This document shows positions 1-5,839 of a stretch of DNA of 5,839 nucleotides, one piece after another. Positions within the stretch are counted from its first letter, which is position 1; every line of letters begins with the position of its first letter. The stretch lies in the NCBI GenBank assembly GCA_900554935.1, contig USJF01000088.1, positions 1 through 5,839 on the forward strand, written 5' to 3'. Made by a program: the position numbers and the translations under genes. Below the pieces are notes generated by a model, which did no database searches, was not told the DNA's origin, and worked only from the letters and a program-made list of their open reading frames with translations. Source of the stretch: an uncultured Porphyromonas sp. (GTDB lineage: Bacteria; Bacteroidota; Bacteroidia; Bacteroidales; Porphyromonadaceae).

Positions 1-152
1 GCGCCCAGCATACAGCTGATGGCAACATCGCGGCCGGAGAGCAGCTTGGAGTCGCTCTCGATGCGCACGCGGGTGCGCAGGCCGTTCAGGATCAGGGTCT
101 GATGGGTCTCGGCGATGCCCAGCTCCCACGGCAGGCCAGCGTGCTTGATGGA
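1..152 (-). CDS. gltB: glutamate synthase large subunit, internal fragment (partial at both ends)
   Basis: Read on the minus strand from 152 down to 3, this is an uninterrupted 50-codon frame. It contains [15 protein letters not shown], followed by [12 protein letters not shown] and SGRDVA, ending at MLGA. This is the conserved stretch of the FMN-binding (synthase) domain of the glutamate synthase large subunit, which transfers the glutamine amide nitrogen to 2-oxoglutarate. The piece carries neither the start nor the end of the gene and runs off the left edge of the window. Homology stops at about 150-152: the next codon upstream would be Lys where the family usually has a small residue, and nothing GltB-like follows. 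Composition is unlike the rest of the window: about 66% GC, with 45 of 50 codons ending in G or C. It is probably DNA from another organism joined to the protease gene. The family call is confident; a stand-alone FMN-dependent glutamate synthase-like protein carrying the same domain is the alternative. Confidence 0.85.
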
Positions 153-154
153 CT
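149..154. other. chimeric joint between gltB fragment and M16 protease gene
   Basis: To the left the minus strand encodes GltB; to the right the plus strand encodes an M16 protease starting in the middle of its zinc motif. The protease family needs CAC or CAT for the first His of HxxEH. Here the codon at 151-153 is GAC, so only its last two bases (AC, 152-153) fit the protease. This places the joint at 151/152, with perhaps one base of ambiguity because A at 152 also fits the GltB serine codon. GC content falls from about 66% (1-150) to about 45% (151-300) across it. No insertion sequence, target duplication or longer shared sequence is visible. An assembly or amplification chimera is the likeliest cause; a genuine rearrangement is possible. 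Confidence 0.8.
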
Positions 155-2742
155 TCCTTGAGCACATGGCCTTCAATGGCTCCCGCCATTTTGCTGGTAA
201 GGGGATGATAAACTATCTTGAGCGCATTGGTGTAAAGTTTGGCTCTGAGCTCAATGCTTACACGTCTTTTGATGAGACAAGATATACCATTATGGATGCT
301 CCTGTAAGTGATCAGTCGGTTATTGATTCTTGCGTCTTGATCCTAAGGGATTGGAGCGATGGTATCGCCCTACTTGACGATGAGATTGATAATGAGCGTG
401 GTGTGATCCAGGAGGAGTGGAGGCAGAGTGAAAATGGTAATACTCGTACCACTACTACGATGCTTAAGCGGACTTTCCCCGATATTCGCTATGGTCATAG
501 ACTACCTATCGGAAGTATGGATGTTGTCCGCAACTTTACTTACAAAGAGCTACGTGATTACTACCACAAGTGGTATCGCCCAGACCTTCAAGGGTTGGTA
601 ATTGTAGGTGATGTGGATGTGGATTACGTAGAGAAGGTGATCAAAGAGACTTTCGCTGATATGCCAGCTCCTGTGAACCCTGCAGAGCGCATCTATGTGC
701 AGGTGCCAGATAGAAAAGAGCCTATCAGTATTGTGGTAACTGACCCTGAAAACACTAGGACGATGATCTCATTCTCGTACTATAGAGACGCCCTTTCGAG
801 AGAGATGAAGGGTTCTGTAGCTGGCGTCGCTATGGATTATGTCACCTCTATCATCACCAGTATGATGAATGAGCGTTTTTCCGACATCGCCCATAAGCCT
901 AATGCCCCATTTGTTTATGCTGGTATGTCTATGGGTCCTGTAATGGGATTTGTAATGACAGAGGATGAAACTAGCTTTATCGCGATAGCGCACGAGGGAC
1001 GTACAAAAGAGGCCCTTGATGCTATAGTGGCAGAAATGAAGCGTGCTAAGGAGTATGGTTTTACAGCGGCAGAGTATGAGCGCGCAAAAGCGGAGCTGAT
1101 CAGTTCTTACGAGAATCTCCTTAATTCTAAGGACAATCGTACTAATACCTCTTATGCCGATGCGTATAGCGATTACTTCACTAAGGGTGGATATATTCCT
1201 GGGATTGAGGCGGAGTATCAGTTGATGAATAATCTAGCTCAAGGCTTTACTCTCGATCTGATCAATCAGTCTTATCAGCAATTTACAGAGCCTTCTAACC
1301 TTGTAGTTACCCTTTTGGCACAAGAGAAGGAAGGCGTAAAATACCCAACCGAGTCTGAGCTCCTAGAGCAGTATAATAAGGCACTTCAGCAAGAGGTAGA
1401 GCCTTATGCCGATGCGTTCGCGGGAGTAGAGCTGATGGATAAGCTACCTGAGCCAGGTAAGTTGCTTTCTGAGCAAACTGGCCTTAAGTTTGGTGCCACA
1501 CTATGGACATTTGATAATGGTGCAAAGGTATATGTGCTACCTACTGACTATAAGAAGAATGATATCCGTATCTATGGTGTAAGTAATGGTGGATATCTTC
1601 AGTATGCCAATGAAATCGGTAGCATCAATACACGCGCTTCAAGGCAATTCTCTACTATCGGAGGTCTTGATAAGTTCAGTGCTACTGACTTGATGAAGGT
1701 TTTAGCTGGTAAGGTAGCTAGCTCTAGTACTGGTATTTCTGATATCAAGGAGTGGGTTAGTGGCTCATCATCTGATAAGGATATTGAGACGATGTTCCAA
1801 TTACTTTACCTCAATATGACCTCTCTAAGAAGTGATACAGAAGCTTTTGAGTCGGCTATTGAAAAGACTAAGGCAATGCTCAAAGCAAGTGCTGCTGATC
1901 CTCTAACAGCATTCTGGGAAAATACATCTCGACTGATCTACCCTGATAATGACCTTTCTTACAAGCTAAAAGCTGAAGAACTTGATCAGATTGACTATGC
2001 GAAGATGCTAGAAGCTTACAAGGCTCGTTTCGCCAATGCAAGTGACTTTACATTCTTCCTCGTCGGAAGCTTTGATAAGGAGAAGGCTTTGCCTCTAGTA
2101 GCTCGCTATATTGGTAGCTTACCAGGTAATCACACTGTGGAGCCAGACCAATCTTCAAAGGCTTTTGCTAAGGCTAAGAAGAGCAACCAAGTGAAGATGG
2201 AGTTGAGTGCAACTACTCCTATGGGACTTTCTCTAGGACTATTCGTGAAGGATGGTACTTATGACCTGAAGGAGAATATGATCATTGATATTCTTGGTGA
2301 GGTCCTTAACCAGCAGTTCTTTAAGAGTATCCGTGAGGATGAAGGCGGTACTTATGGAGTAGCCGTGCAGAGTAATACTAGCAGAGCACCTAGGGGTGAA
2401 GAGAGTTTGCTAGTATTCTTCCAAACCAATCCTGAACAGCTAGATCACTTGAATGCTAAGGTAAAGAGTGAGCTAAAGCAGGTGGCTGATGGTACTATTA
2501 ATATCGATGAGTACTTCAATAAGACCATTCTGAATATGAAGAAGAGCTACCAGGAGAACCAGAGGGAGAATAGCTACTGGGTGGACATCCTTGTAGATTA
2601 CTACTTTAATAATGACAATGCCTACGACAAGTATCTTGAGACACTTGACAGCATCACTACTGATGACGTACGTAAGGCACTGAAGGATATTCTTGCTAAT
2701 GGTCGTTACCTAGAGCAAGTGGCAGTCACCGCAGAGAAATAA
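151..2742 (+). CDS. M16 family zinc metalloprotease (pitrilysin/PqqL-like), 5'-truncated
   Basis: This is a zinc-dependent endopeptidase with tandem M16 domains, a family that is usually exported in Bacteroidota and degrades peptides in a closed chamber. An in-frame ATG exists at 115, but codons 115-150 are antisense gltB sequence, so that start is spurious. Residue numbers below count from it. The zinc motif appears as DFLEH (13-17) instead of HFLEH; Glu16 is the catalytic base and His17 a ligand. The third ligand, Glu94 in [10 protein letters not shown], lies at the family spacing (HxxEH, 76 residues, Glu). The first M16_C-like domain covers about 160-345. The C-terminal catalytically inactive half follows, with a second M16_C-like domain from about 625 and the substrate-binding Arg740 and Tyr747 in [10 protein letters not shown]. 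Relatives are roughly 930-950 residues, so the signal peptide and the first 70 or so residues are missing. Strong family call; specific substrate unknown. It ends at a terminator hairpin and converges on radA. Confidence 0.9.
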   Translation, partial: DFLEHMAFNGSRHFAGKGMINYLERIGVKFGSELNAYTSFDETRYTIMDAPVSDQSVIDSCVLILRDWSDGIALLDDEIDNERGVIQEEWRQSENGNTRTTTTMLKRTFPDIRYGHRLPIGSMDVVRNFTYKELRDYYHKWYRPDLQGLVIVGDVDVDYVEKVIKETFADMPAPVNPAERIYVQVPDRKEPISIVVTDPENTRTMISFSYYRDALSREMKGSVAGVAMDYVTSIITSMMNERFSDIAHKPNAPFVYAGMSMGPVMGFVMTEDETSFIAIAHEGRTKEALDAIVAEMKRAKEYGFTAAEYERAKAELISSYENLLNSKDNRTNTSYADAYSDYFTKGGYIPGIEAEYQLMNNLAQGFTLDLINQSYQQFTEPSNLVVTLLAQEKEGVKYPTESELLEQYNKALQQEVEPYADAFAGVELMDKLPEPGKLLSEQTGLKFGATLWTFDNGAKVYVLPTDYKKNDIRIYGVSNGGYLQYANEIGSINTRASRQFSTIGGLDKFSATDLMKVLAGKVASSSTGISDIKEWVSGSSSDKDIETMFQLLYLNMTSLRSDTEAFESAIEKTKAMLKASAADPLTAFWENTSRLIYPDNDLSYKLKAEELDQIDYAKMLEAYKARFANASDFTFFLVGSFDKEKALPLVARYIGSLPGNHTVEPDQSSKAFAKAKKSNQVKMELSATTPMGLSLGLFVKDGTYDLKENMIIDILGEVLNQQFFKSIREDEGGTYGVAVQSNTSRAPRGEESLLVFFQTNPEQLDHLNAKVKSELKQVADGTINIDEYFNKTILNMKKSYQENQRENSYWVDILVDYYFNNDNAYDKYLETLDSITTDDVRKALKDILANGRYLEQVAVTAEK

Positions 2743-2764
2743 GTGACTACTTATTGCTGAATGA

Positions 2765-2810
2765 AAATAAAGCTCGACTAGCGTATGCTGGTCGAGCTTT
2801 ATTTATTATT
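2765..2810. terminator. bidirectional intrinsic terminator between the M16 gene and radA
   Basis: The left arm (2765-2782) and right arm (2787-2804) form an 18-bp stem with a 4-base GTAT loop. All pairs are Watson-Crick except one T-G wobble (2779/2790). The core is AAGCTCGAC pairing with GTCGAGCTT. The plus strand continues with T-rich sequence (TTTATTTATTATT), and the minus strand leaves the hairpin through TTATTTTCATTC. The stem can therefore stop transcription of both convergent genes. It lies in the 82-bp gap between the two stop codons. Confidence 0.85.
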
Positions 2811-2824
2811 GTTCTCGATGATGA

Positions 2825-4198
2825 TTAGGAGAAGAGCACTCTAAATGCTTCGCCTACTTGCTTTACAGGAATCAATCGGATATTCAACTTGTCTACCTCT
2901 AATCCATGAAGATTATCAGCAGGAAGTATCATCGACTTGAAGCCAATCTTTTCGGCTTCAGTGATACGTTGCTGTACACGAGATACTGCACGTATTTCAC
3001 CACTTAGTCCCACCTCTCCAGTGACACAAGTCTCTCTTGAGATAGAGAGATCTAGGTTGCTAGATAATACTGCTGATAATACTGCAAGATCAAGAGCCGG
3101 GTCTTGAATGGTGAGCCCACCAGCGATATTAAGAAAGACGTCTTTTTGAACCAACTTGAAGCCAGCTCGCTTCTCTAGTACTGCTAGGAGCATATTGGTT
3201 CGCCGATAATCAATGCCTGTAGAGGAGCGTTGGGGATTGGCATAAACGGCTGAGCTTACTAAGGCTTGTACCTCTACGAGTAGAGGACGAATTCCCTCGA
3301 TTGTAACTCCTACACAGCTGCCAGATAGCTCGCCTTGAGTGCCTGAAAGTAGCATCTCCGAAGGGTTGGTGACTTGCCTTAGTCCGTCACTTTTCATCTC
3401 ATACAGTCCGATCTCAGCAGTATTGCCAAACCTATTCTTAAGGGCTCTCAATATCCTATACTGGTGGTTTTGATCACCTTCAAACCGAATGACTGTATCT
3501 ACTAAGTGCTCCAATACTTTTGGTCCCGCAATGCTTCCCTCCTTAGTAATATGCCCAATCAAAATGATAGGTATCTCATACTCTTTTGCAAAAGAGAGTA
3601 GGGCTGCTGTGCACTCCCTAACTTGTGATAGAGAGCCAGCAGAAGAGTCGCTACGACTGGTCTGTATGGTCTGTATGGAGTCAATCACTAGGAGGTCTGG
3701 CTGGACTTCTAGTGCTGTCTCCATAATGGTCTCCAATTGAGTCTCGCCATAAAGTAGGCAGTGCTCTACTGCATCGGCATCGGTTAGTCGCTCAGCTCTA
3801 AGACGTATCTGACCTGGACTTTCTTCCCCACTAACATAAAGGGTCTTGAGGTTACTATTCCTCACCACACTCTGTAATATTAGTGTACTTTTACCAATGC
3901 CTGGTTCACCTCCAAGTAAAACCAATGATCCCTTTACCAATCCACCACCCAATACTCTATTGAGCTCACCATCAAGTAAATCCATTCGTGTGGCGGTATC
4001 TCCAGCAACCAAGCTTAGTGGCACTGGAGACTTATCTTGTAGCGGTCTATCTGTACGGATCTTTAGTCCAGGCTCCTCTGCTCTGATAGTGTATTCTTTG
4101 AGTGTATTCCATGCACCACAAGAGGGGCATTTGCCTACCCACTTAGGGAAGTCGGCACCACACTCCGTGCAGAGCCATACGAGCTTATCTTTCTTCAT
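2825..4198 (-). CDS. radA: DNA repair protein RadA (Sms), recombination ATPase/helicase
   Basis: RadA is a cytoplasmic RecA-like ATPase that drives branch migration and helps process recombination intermediates with RecA. The 457 residues match the usual family length. Domains in order: an N-terminal C4 zinc finger with Cys10, Cys13, Cys24 and Cys27 (CTECG and CPSCG); a RecA-like ATPase core with Walker A GEPGIGKST at 97-105 and Walker B-like LLVIDS near 169-174; the RadA signature KNRFG at 254-258; and a C-terminal Lon-protease-like domain from about 285, lacking proteolytic function in this family. The ATG at 4196-4198 places the zinc finger at the normal distance from the N-terminus. It is the last gene of a minus-strand group, 9 bp after the stop of the hydrolase gene and in the same frame, with no clear Shine-Dalgarno sequence. 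It ends just before the shared terminator. No key residue is missing and the identification is very secure. Confidence 0.97.
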   Translation of the reverse strand: MKKDKLVWLCTECGADFPKWVGKCPSCGAWNTLKEYTIRAEEPGLKIRTDRPLQDKSPVPLSLVAGDTATRMDLLDGELNRVLGGGLVKGSLVLLGGEPGIGKSTLILQSVVRNSNLKTLYVSGEESPGQIRLRAERLTDADAVEHCLLYGETQLETIMETALEVQPDLLVIDSIQTIQTSRSDSSAGSLSQVRECTAALLSFAKEYEIPIILIGHITKEGSIAGPKVLEHLVDTVIRFEGDQNHQYRILRALKNRFGNTAEIGLYEMKSDGLRQVTNPSEMLLSGTQGELSGSCVGVTIEGIRPLLVEVQALVSSAVYANPQRSSTGIDYRRTNMLLAVLEKRAGFKLVQKDVFLNIAGGLTIQDPALDLAVLSAVLSSNLDLSISRETCVTGEVGLSGEIRAVSRVQQRITEAEKIGFKSMILPADNLHGLEVDKLNIRLIPVKQVGEAFRVLFS

Positions 4199-4207
4199 CG
4201 TCTATTA

Positions 4208-5125
4208 TTAGTAGACACGCTCAAGTGGCTGTGTCGTACAGCGTAATAGACCACCTAGTTTGCTCACCTCACGGTATGGGATAGGAATGGTCTTGACGTT
4301 TCTACGATTAAGCCATCCTTGTAGCCTTGTGAAGGTGCTATCAATGATCACAGTATCATTAGCAATACTAAAGACATTAGGATTCATCTCATACATCTCT
4401 TCGCGACTAATAATACAGGTGTTCTCAGGACCGAAAATAGACATAATGTACTCCCAATCCTCCACATGCCTGAACGCACCAGGGAATAGAATACACTTAT
4501 CCTGACCAATAGGCTGGAAGCAACAATCTAGGTGCAAAACACCAGTATATGGATCGGTATCGTGCTTGATTAGCTCAATAGGAATGATATCTTTTTGTGG
4601 AAATAAGTCTTTGAGGAAGCCAATAGCATACTTATTGGTCCTTGCCATCTTGTAGCTACTATAGTTTGGGCTTAAGTAAGTACCCAAAAATATCTTGTCG
4701 TGCTTCAATATCACATCGCCACCCTCAATATGTACGTGTGTTGGTGGTACAACGATCTTGCTTTGATCAAGCTCTTCATATATCTTGTCGTAGGCCCTCA
4801 TCTCTGCCTCTCGGTCGGGAATGATATTGGCACGAATCATCTTATCTTCAATCACAAAAGCAACATCTCGAGCAAATATCTGATTTACTCCTGGTAGCTC
4901 TTGCGGTCTGAGTACCTCTACACCAGCCTCTTTCAATGCCTTTGCTAATCCCTCAACTTCCCTCTCTAGTGCTTCATCAGTCGGATAGTTACCTGCAATG
5001 AGTGTGCTATAACTCTTGGCATCATACGCCTCATCCAGTGTAGGCACAGGACCAGGATTTGTTCCTAGACCTACTATTACAGATTTCAGGGTGCTTGTCT
5101 CGTCTTTAACGTTTAGATTTCTCAT
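4208..5125 (-). CDS. arginine deiminase / dimethylargininase / amidinotransferase superfamily hydrolase
   Basis: This 305-residue protein belongs to the guanidino-group-modifying superfamily (five-bladed beta/alpha propeller), whose members attack the guanidino or ureido carbon of arginine-like substrates with a catalytic Cys. Visible landmarks: FARDVAF at 84-90 (substrate-binding Asp region), HIEGGDV at 132-138, LHLDCCF at 197-203 with the catalytic His198, and GGLLRCTTQPLER at 291-303 with the probable nucleophile Cys296. All elements of the Cys-His-acidic centre are present, so it should be active. Length suits dimethylargininase- or citrullinase-like members better than classical arginine deiminases of about 400 residues. 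The substrate (arginine, methylarginine, citrulline or another guanidine) cannot be read from the sequence. No signal peptide is seen, so it is probably cytoplasmic. It starts 2 bp after the oxidoreductase gene and ends 9 bp before radA. No arginine-pathway gene lies in this window. Confidence 0.85.
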   Translation of the reverse strand: MRNLNVKDETSTLKSVIVGLGTNPGPVPTLDEAYDAKSYSTLIAGNYPTDEALEREVEGLAKALKEAGVEVLRPQELPGVNQIFARDVAFVIEDKMIRANIIPDREAEMRAYDKIYEELDQSKIVVPPTHVHIEGGDVILKHDKIFLGTYLSPNYSSYKMARTNKYAIGFLKDLFPQKDIIPIELIKHDTDPYTGVLHLDCCFQPIGQDKCILFPGAFRHVEDWEYIMSIFGPENTCIISREEMYEMNPNVFSIANDTVIIDSTFTRLQGWLNRRNVKTIPIPYREVSKLGGLLRCTTQPLERVY

Positions 5126-5127
5126 AA

Positions 5128-5646
5128 TTATTTATTGCAAATAAATTTGATGTATTCCTTGCAGTTGGTTTTTAGTCGTTCAGCAGCCCCCTCTCCTTCT
5201 GCTCCATAAAAGGCAAAGTAATCCCCTCCACGAGCTTTTACAAAACCTGCCGACCCTTGTACAAAAGAGAGGTAGGTGCTTAGAGGAGTTTGGCTAAAAG
5301 CCACTTCGGGTGCACCGCAAGAGGTAGCAGCCTCAATAAGTTTACCTTCGAGTGCGTGAGGGCAATCGCCCCAGGCCCAACCCTCGGCCCAAACAGTATC
5401 CATCCATTGCTTTAAGATAGCGGGCGGCATATACCAGTATAGGGGAAATTGGAGAACGATGCGATCGTACTGCTCAAGTAACTTCTGCTCGTTTTCAAGG
5501 TCAAAGGTGCCATCGGCCTTTACGAAATCACCAAGGTTGTGTATCTTTAGATGCTCTCCCTCATAAGGTTTAAGTGCCTCCACCCAAGCTTTATTTATCA
5601 CAGAACTTGCTAAGTCAGGGTGTCCTACAACGACTAATGTCTTCAT
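5128..5646 (-). CDS. flavodoxin-fold NAD(P)H-dependent oxidoreductase (KefF/MdaB/YwrO-like)
   Basis: Cytoplasmic FMN- or FAD-dependent NAD(P)H:quinone oxidoreductase-like protein of 172 residues, a normal length for the flavodoxin-like-fold (PF02525-type) family. It opens with strand-plus-loop MKTLVVVGHPDLASS, the flavin-phosphate-binding region. It then has RIVLQFPLYWYMPPAILKQW, the family signature around the isoalloxazine site, followed by WMDTVWAEGWAWG. Members reduce quinones or other electrophiles by two electrons, and KefF-type members also serve as ancillary subunits of potassium efflux systems. No Kef transporter is visible here. The frame extends upstream to a TTG at 5656-5658, but I chose the ATG at 5644-5646: it is the standard codon, puts the MKTLVVVGHP strand at the N-terminus as in relatives, and leaves a leader of about 35 bases after the putative promoter. 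It is the first gene of the minus-strand group; the hydrolase gene follows after 2 bp. The native acceptor is unknown. Confidence 0.88.
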   Translation of the reverse strand: MKTLVVVGHPDLASSVINKAWVEALKPYEGEHLKIHNLGDFVKADGTFDLENEQKLLEQYDRIVLQFPLYWYMPPAILKQWMDTVWAEGWAWGDCPHALEGKLIEAATSCGAPEVAFSQTPLSTYLSFVQGSAGFVKARGGDYFAFYGAEGEGAAERLKTNCKEYIKFICNK

Positions 5647-5686
5647 TATCTCAATCAATATAGATTTCTTAATTATTTATTATCCA

Positions 5687-5694
5687 CAAAGTTA
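5687..5694 (-). promoter_or_regulatory. Bacteroidota-type -7 promoter box (TAACTTTG) for the oxidoreductase-hydrolase-radA operon
   Basis: On the minus strand this reads TAACTTTG, a full match to the TAnnTTTG -7 consensus of the primary sigma factor in Bacteroidota. Transcription would begin around 5680, about 35 bases before the ATG at 5646. No convincing TTG -33 element is seen 19-21 bases further upstream, so support rests on the -7 box and its position. It lies in the AT-rich gap between two divergent genes. Confidence 0.5.
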
Positions 5695-5762
5695 CCTACA
5701 ATAACCGAGATTATTGGTATCTTGAGGGCAGAAGAAGATTAAAAATGATTTATGAAAATAAT

Positions 5763-5839
5763 ATGGCACATAAAGTAACTCTTATCCCCGGGGACGGCAG
5801 CGGCCCTGAGGTTGTTGCAGCAGCGAAGCGCGTTGTAGA
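5763..5839 (+). CDS. isocitrate/isopropylmalate dehydrogenase family protein, 5' fragment
   Basis: Only the first 25 codons are present: MAHKVTLIPGDGSGPEVV, then an Ala- and Arg-containing helix ending in RVV at the right edge. LIPGDGxGPE is the N-terminal strand-loop signature shared by NAD(P)-dependent isocitrate, 3-isopropylmalate and related beta-decarboxylating dehydrogenases. The fragment is too short to separate these substrates. An in-frame ATG at 5745 would add six residues (MIYENN); 5763 is preferred because the family usually starts two to five residues before the KVTLIPGDG strand. Neither start has a clear Shine-Dalgarno sequence. It is divergent from the oxidoreductase operon. 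GC is about 57% over this fragment, and about 64% from 5781 onward, against about 28% in 5641-5760. That could be the normal contrast between coding and intergenic DNA, or a second foreign joint. Confidence 0.75.
   Translation, partial: MAHKVTLIPGDGSGPEVVAAAKRVV

Noticed and set aside
115..150. ATG at 115 as the native start of the protease
   Set aside because: Positions 115-150 are antisense gltB sequence, and M16 proteases need a further N-terminal region before HxxEH.
769..993. Minus-strand open frame of 74 codons within the protease gene
   Set aside because: It is antisense to well-conserved M16 coding sequence, with no recognisable domain.
3062..3084. Short direct repeat of ATAATACTGC
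   Set aside because: It encodes the repeated AVLSAVLS segment of the RadA C-terminal domain, so protein sequence explains it.
3659..3678. Short tandem repeat of GGTCTGTAT
   Set aside because: It lies in the radA coding region and encodes the IQTIQT stretch after Walker B. There are only two copies.
3489..4211. Plus-strand open frames of 83 and 121 codons (3489-3740 and 3846-4211)
   Set aside because: They lie antisense inside radA, whose zinc finger, Walker A and KNRFG motifs are unambiguous. Their translations show no recognisable domain.
4260..4897. Plus-strand open frames of 60-81 codons within the hydrolase gene
   Set aside because: They are antisense shadows of a gene with all catalytic motifs in place; two of them also overlap each other.
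5647..5658. TTG start at 5656-5658 for the oxidoreductase (four extra residues)
   Set aside because: The ATG at 5644-5646 is the standard codon and places the first beta strand at the N-terminus as in the family.

Overview
The window looks like a Bacteroidota (probably Bacteroidales) chromosome fragment with foreign sequence joined to at least one end. Evidence for Bacteroidota is indirect: a two-domain M16 zinc protease of the type common in that phylum, no convincing Shine-Dalgarno sequences before the internal genes, a TAnnTTTG-type promoter box (TAACTTTG) and moderately AT-rich coding sequence. The genus cannot be fixed from this window; a Porphyromonas-like organism is only a guess.

Layout: positions 1-151 are GC-rich (about 66% by hand count) and read on the minus strand as an internal piece of the glutamate synthase large subunit (gltB). 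This stops abruptly at about 151/152, where a 5'-truncated M16 metalloprotease begins on the plus strand (to 2742; about 45% GC just after the joint). The joint falls inside the HxxEH zinc motif and turns the first His codon into Asp, which points to a chimeric joint and not natural divergence. A strong bidirectional hairpin terminator (about 2765-2810) separates the protease from a convergent minus-strand operon. In transcription order that operon is a flavodoxin-fold NAD(P)H oxidoreductase (5646-5128), an arginine deiminase/dimethylargininase/amidinotransferase-superfamily hydrolase (5125-4208) and the DNA repair ATPase RadA (4198-2825). Gaps between them are 2 and 9 bp, and a TAnnTTTG box at 5694-5687 is a plausible promoter. 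The last 77 bases begin a divergent gene of the isocitrate/isopropylmalate dehydrogenase family. It is GC-rich again, so a second joint near the 3' end is possible but not proven.

The three operon genes have no obvious shared pathway: guanidino-compound catabolism, flavin-dependent reduction and recombination repair. Co-transcription is inferred from spacing alone. I see no mobile element, CRISPR array, RNA gene or new defence-like system. The most important point for a reader is the joint at the left end, because it creates both a false start codon and a false loss of a catalytic residue in the protease.
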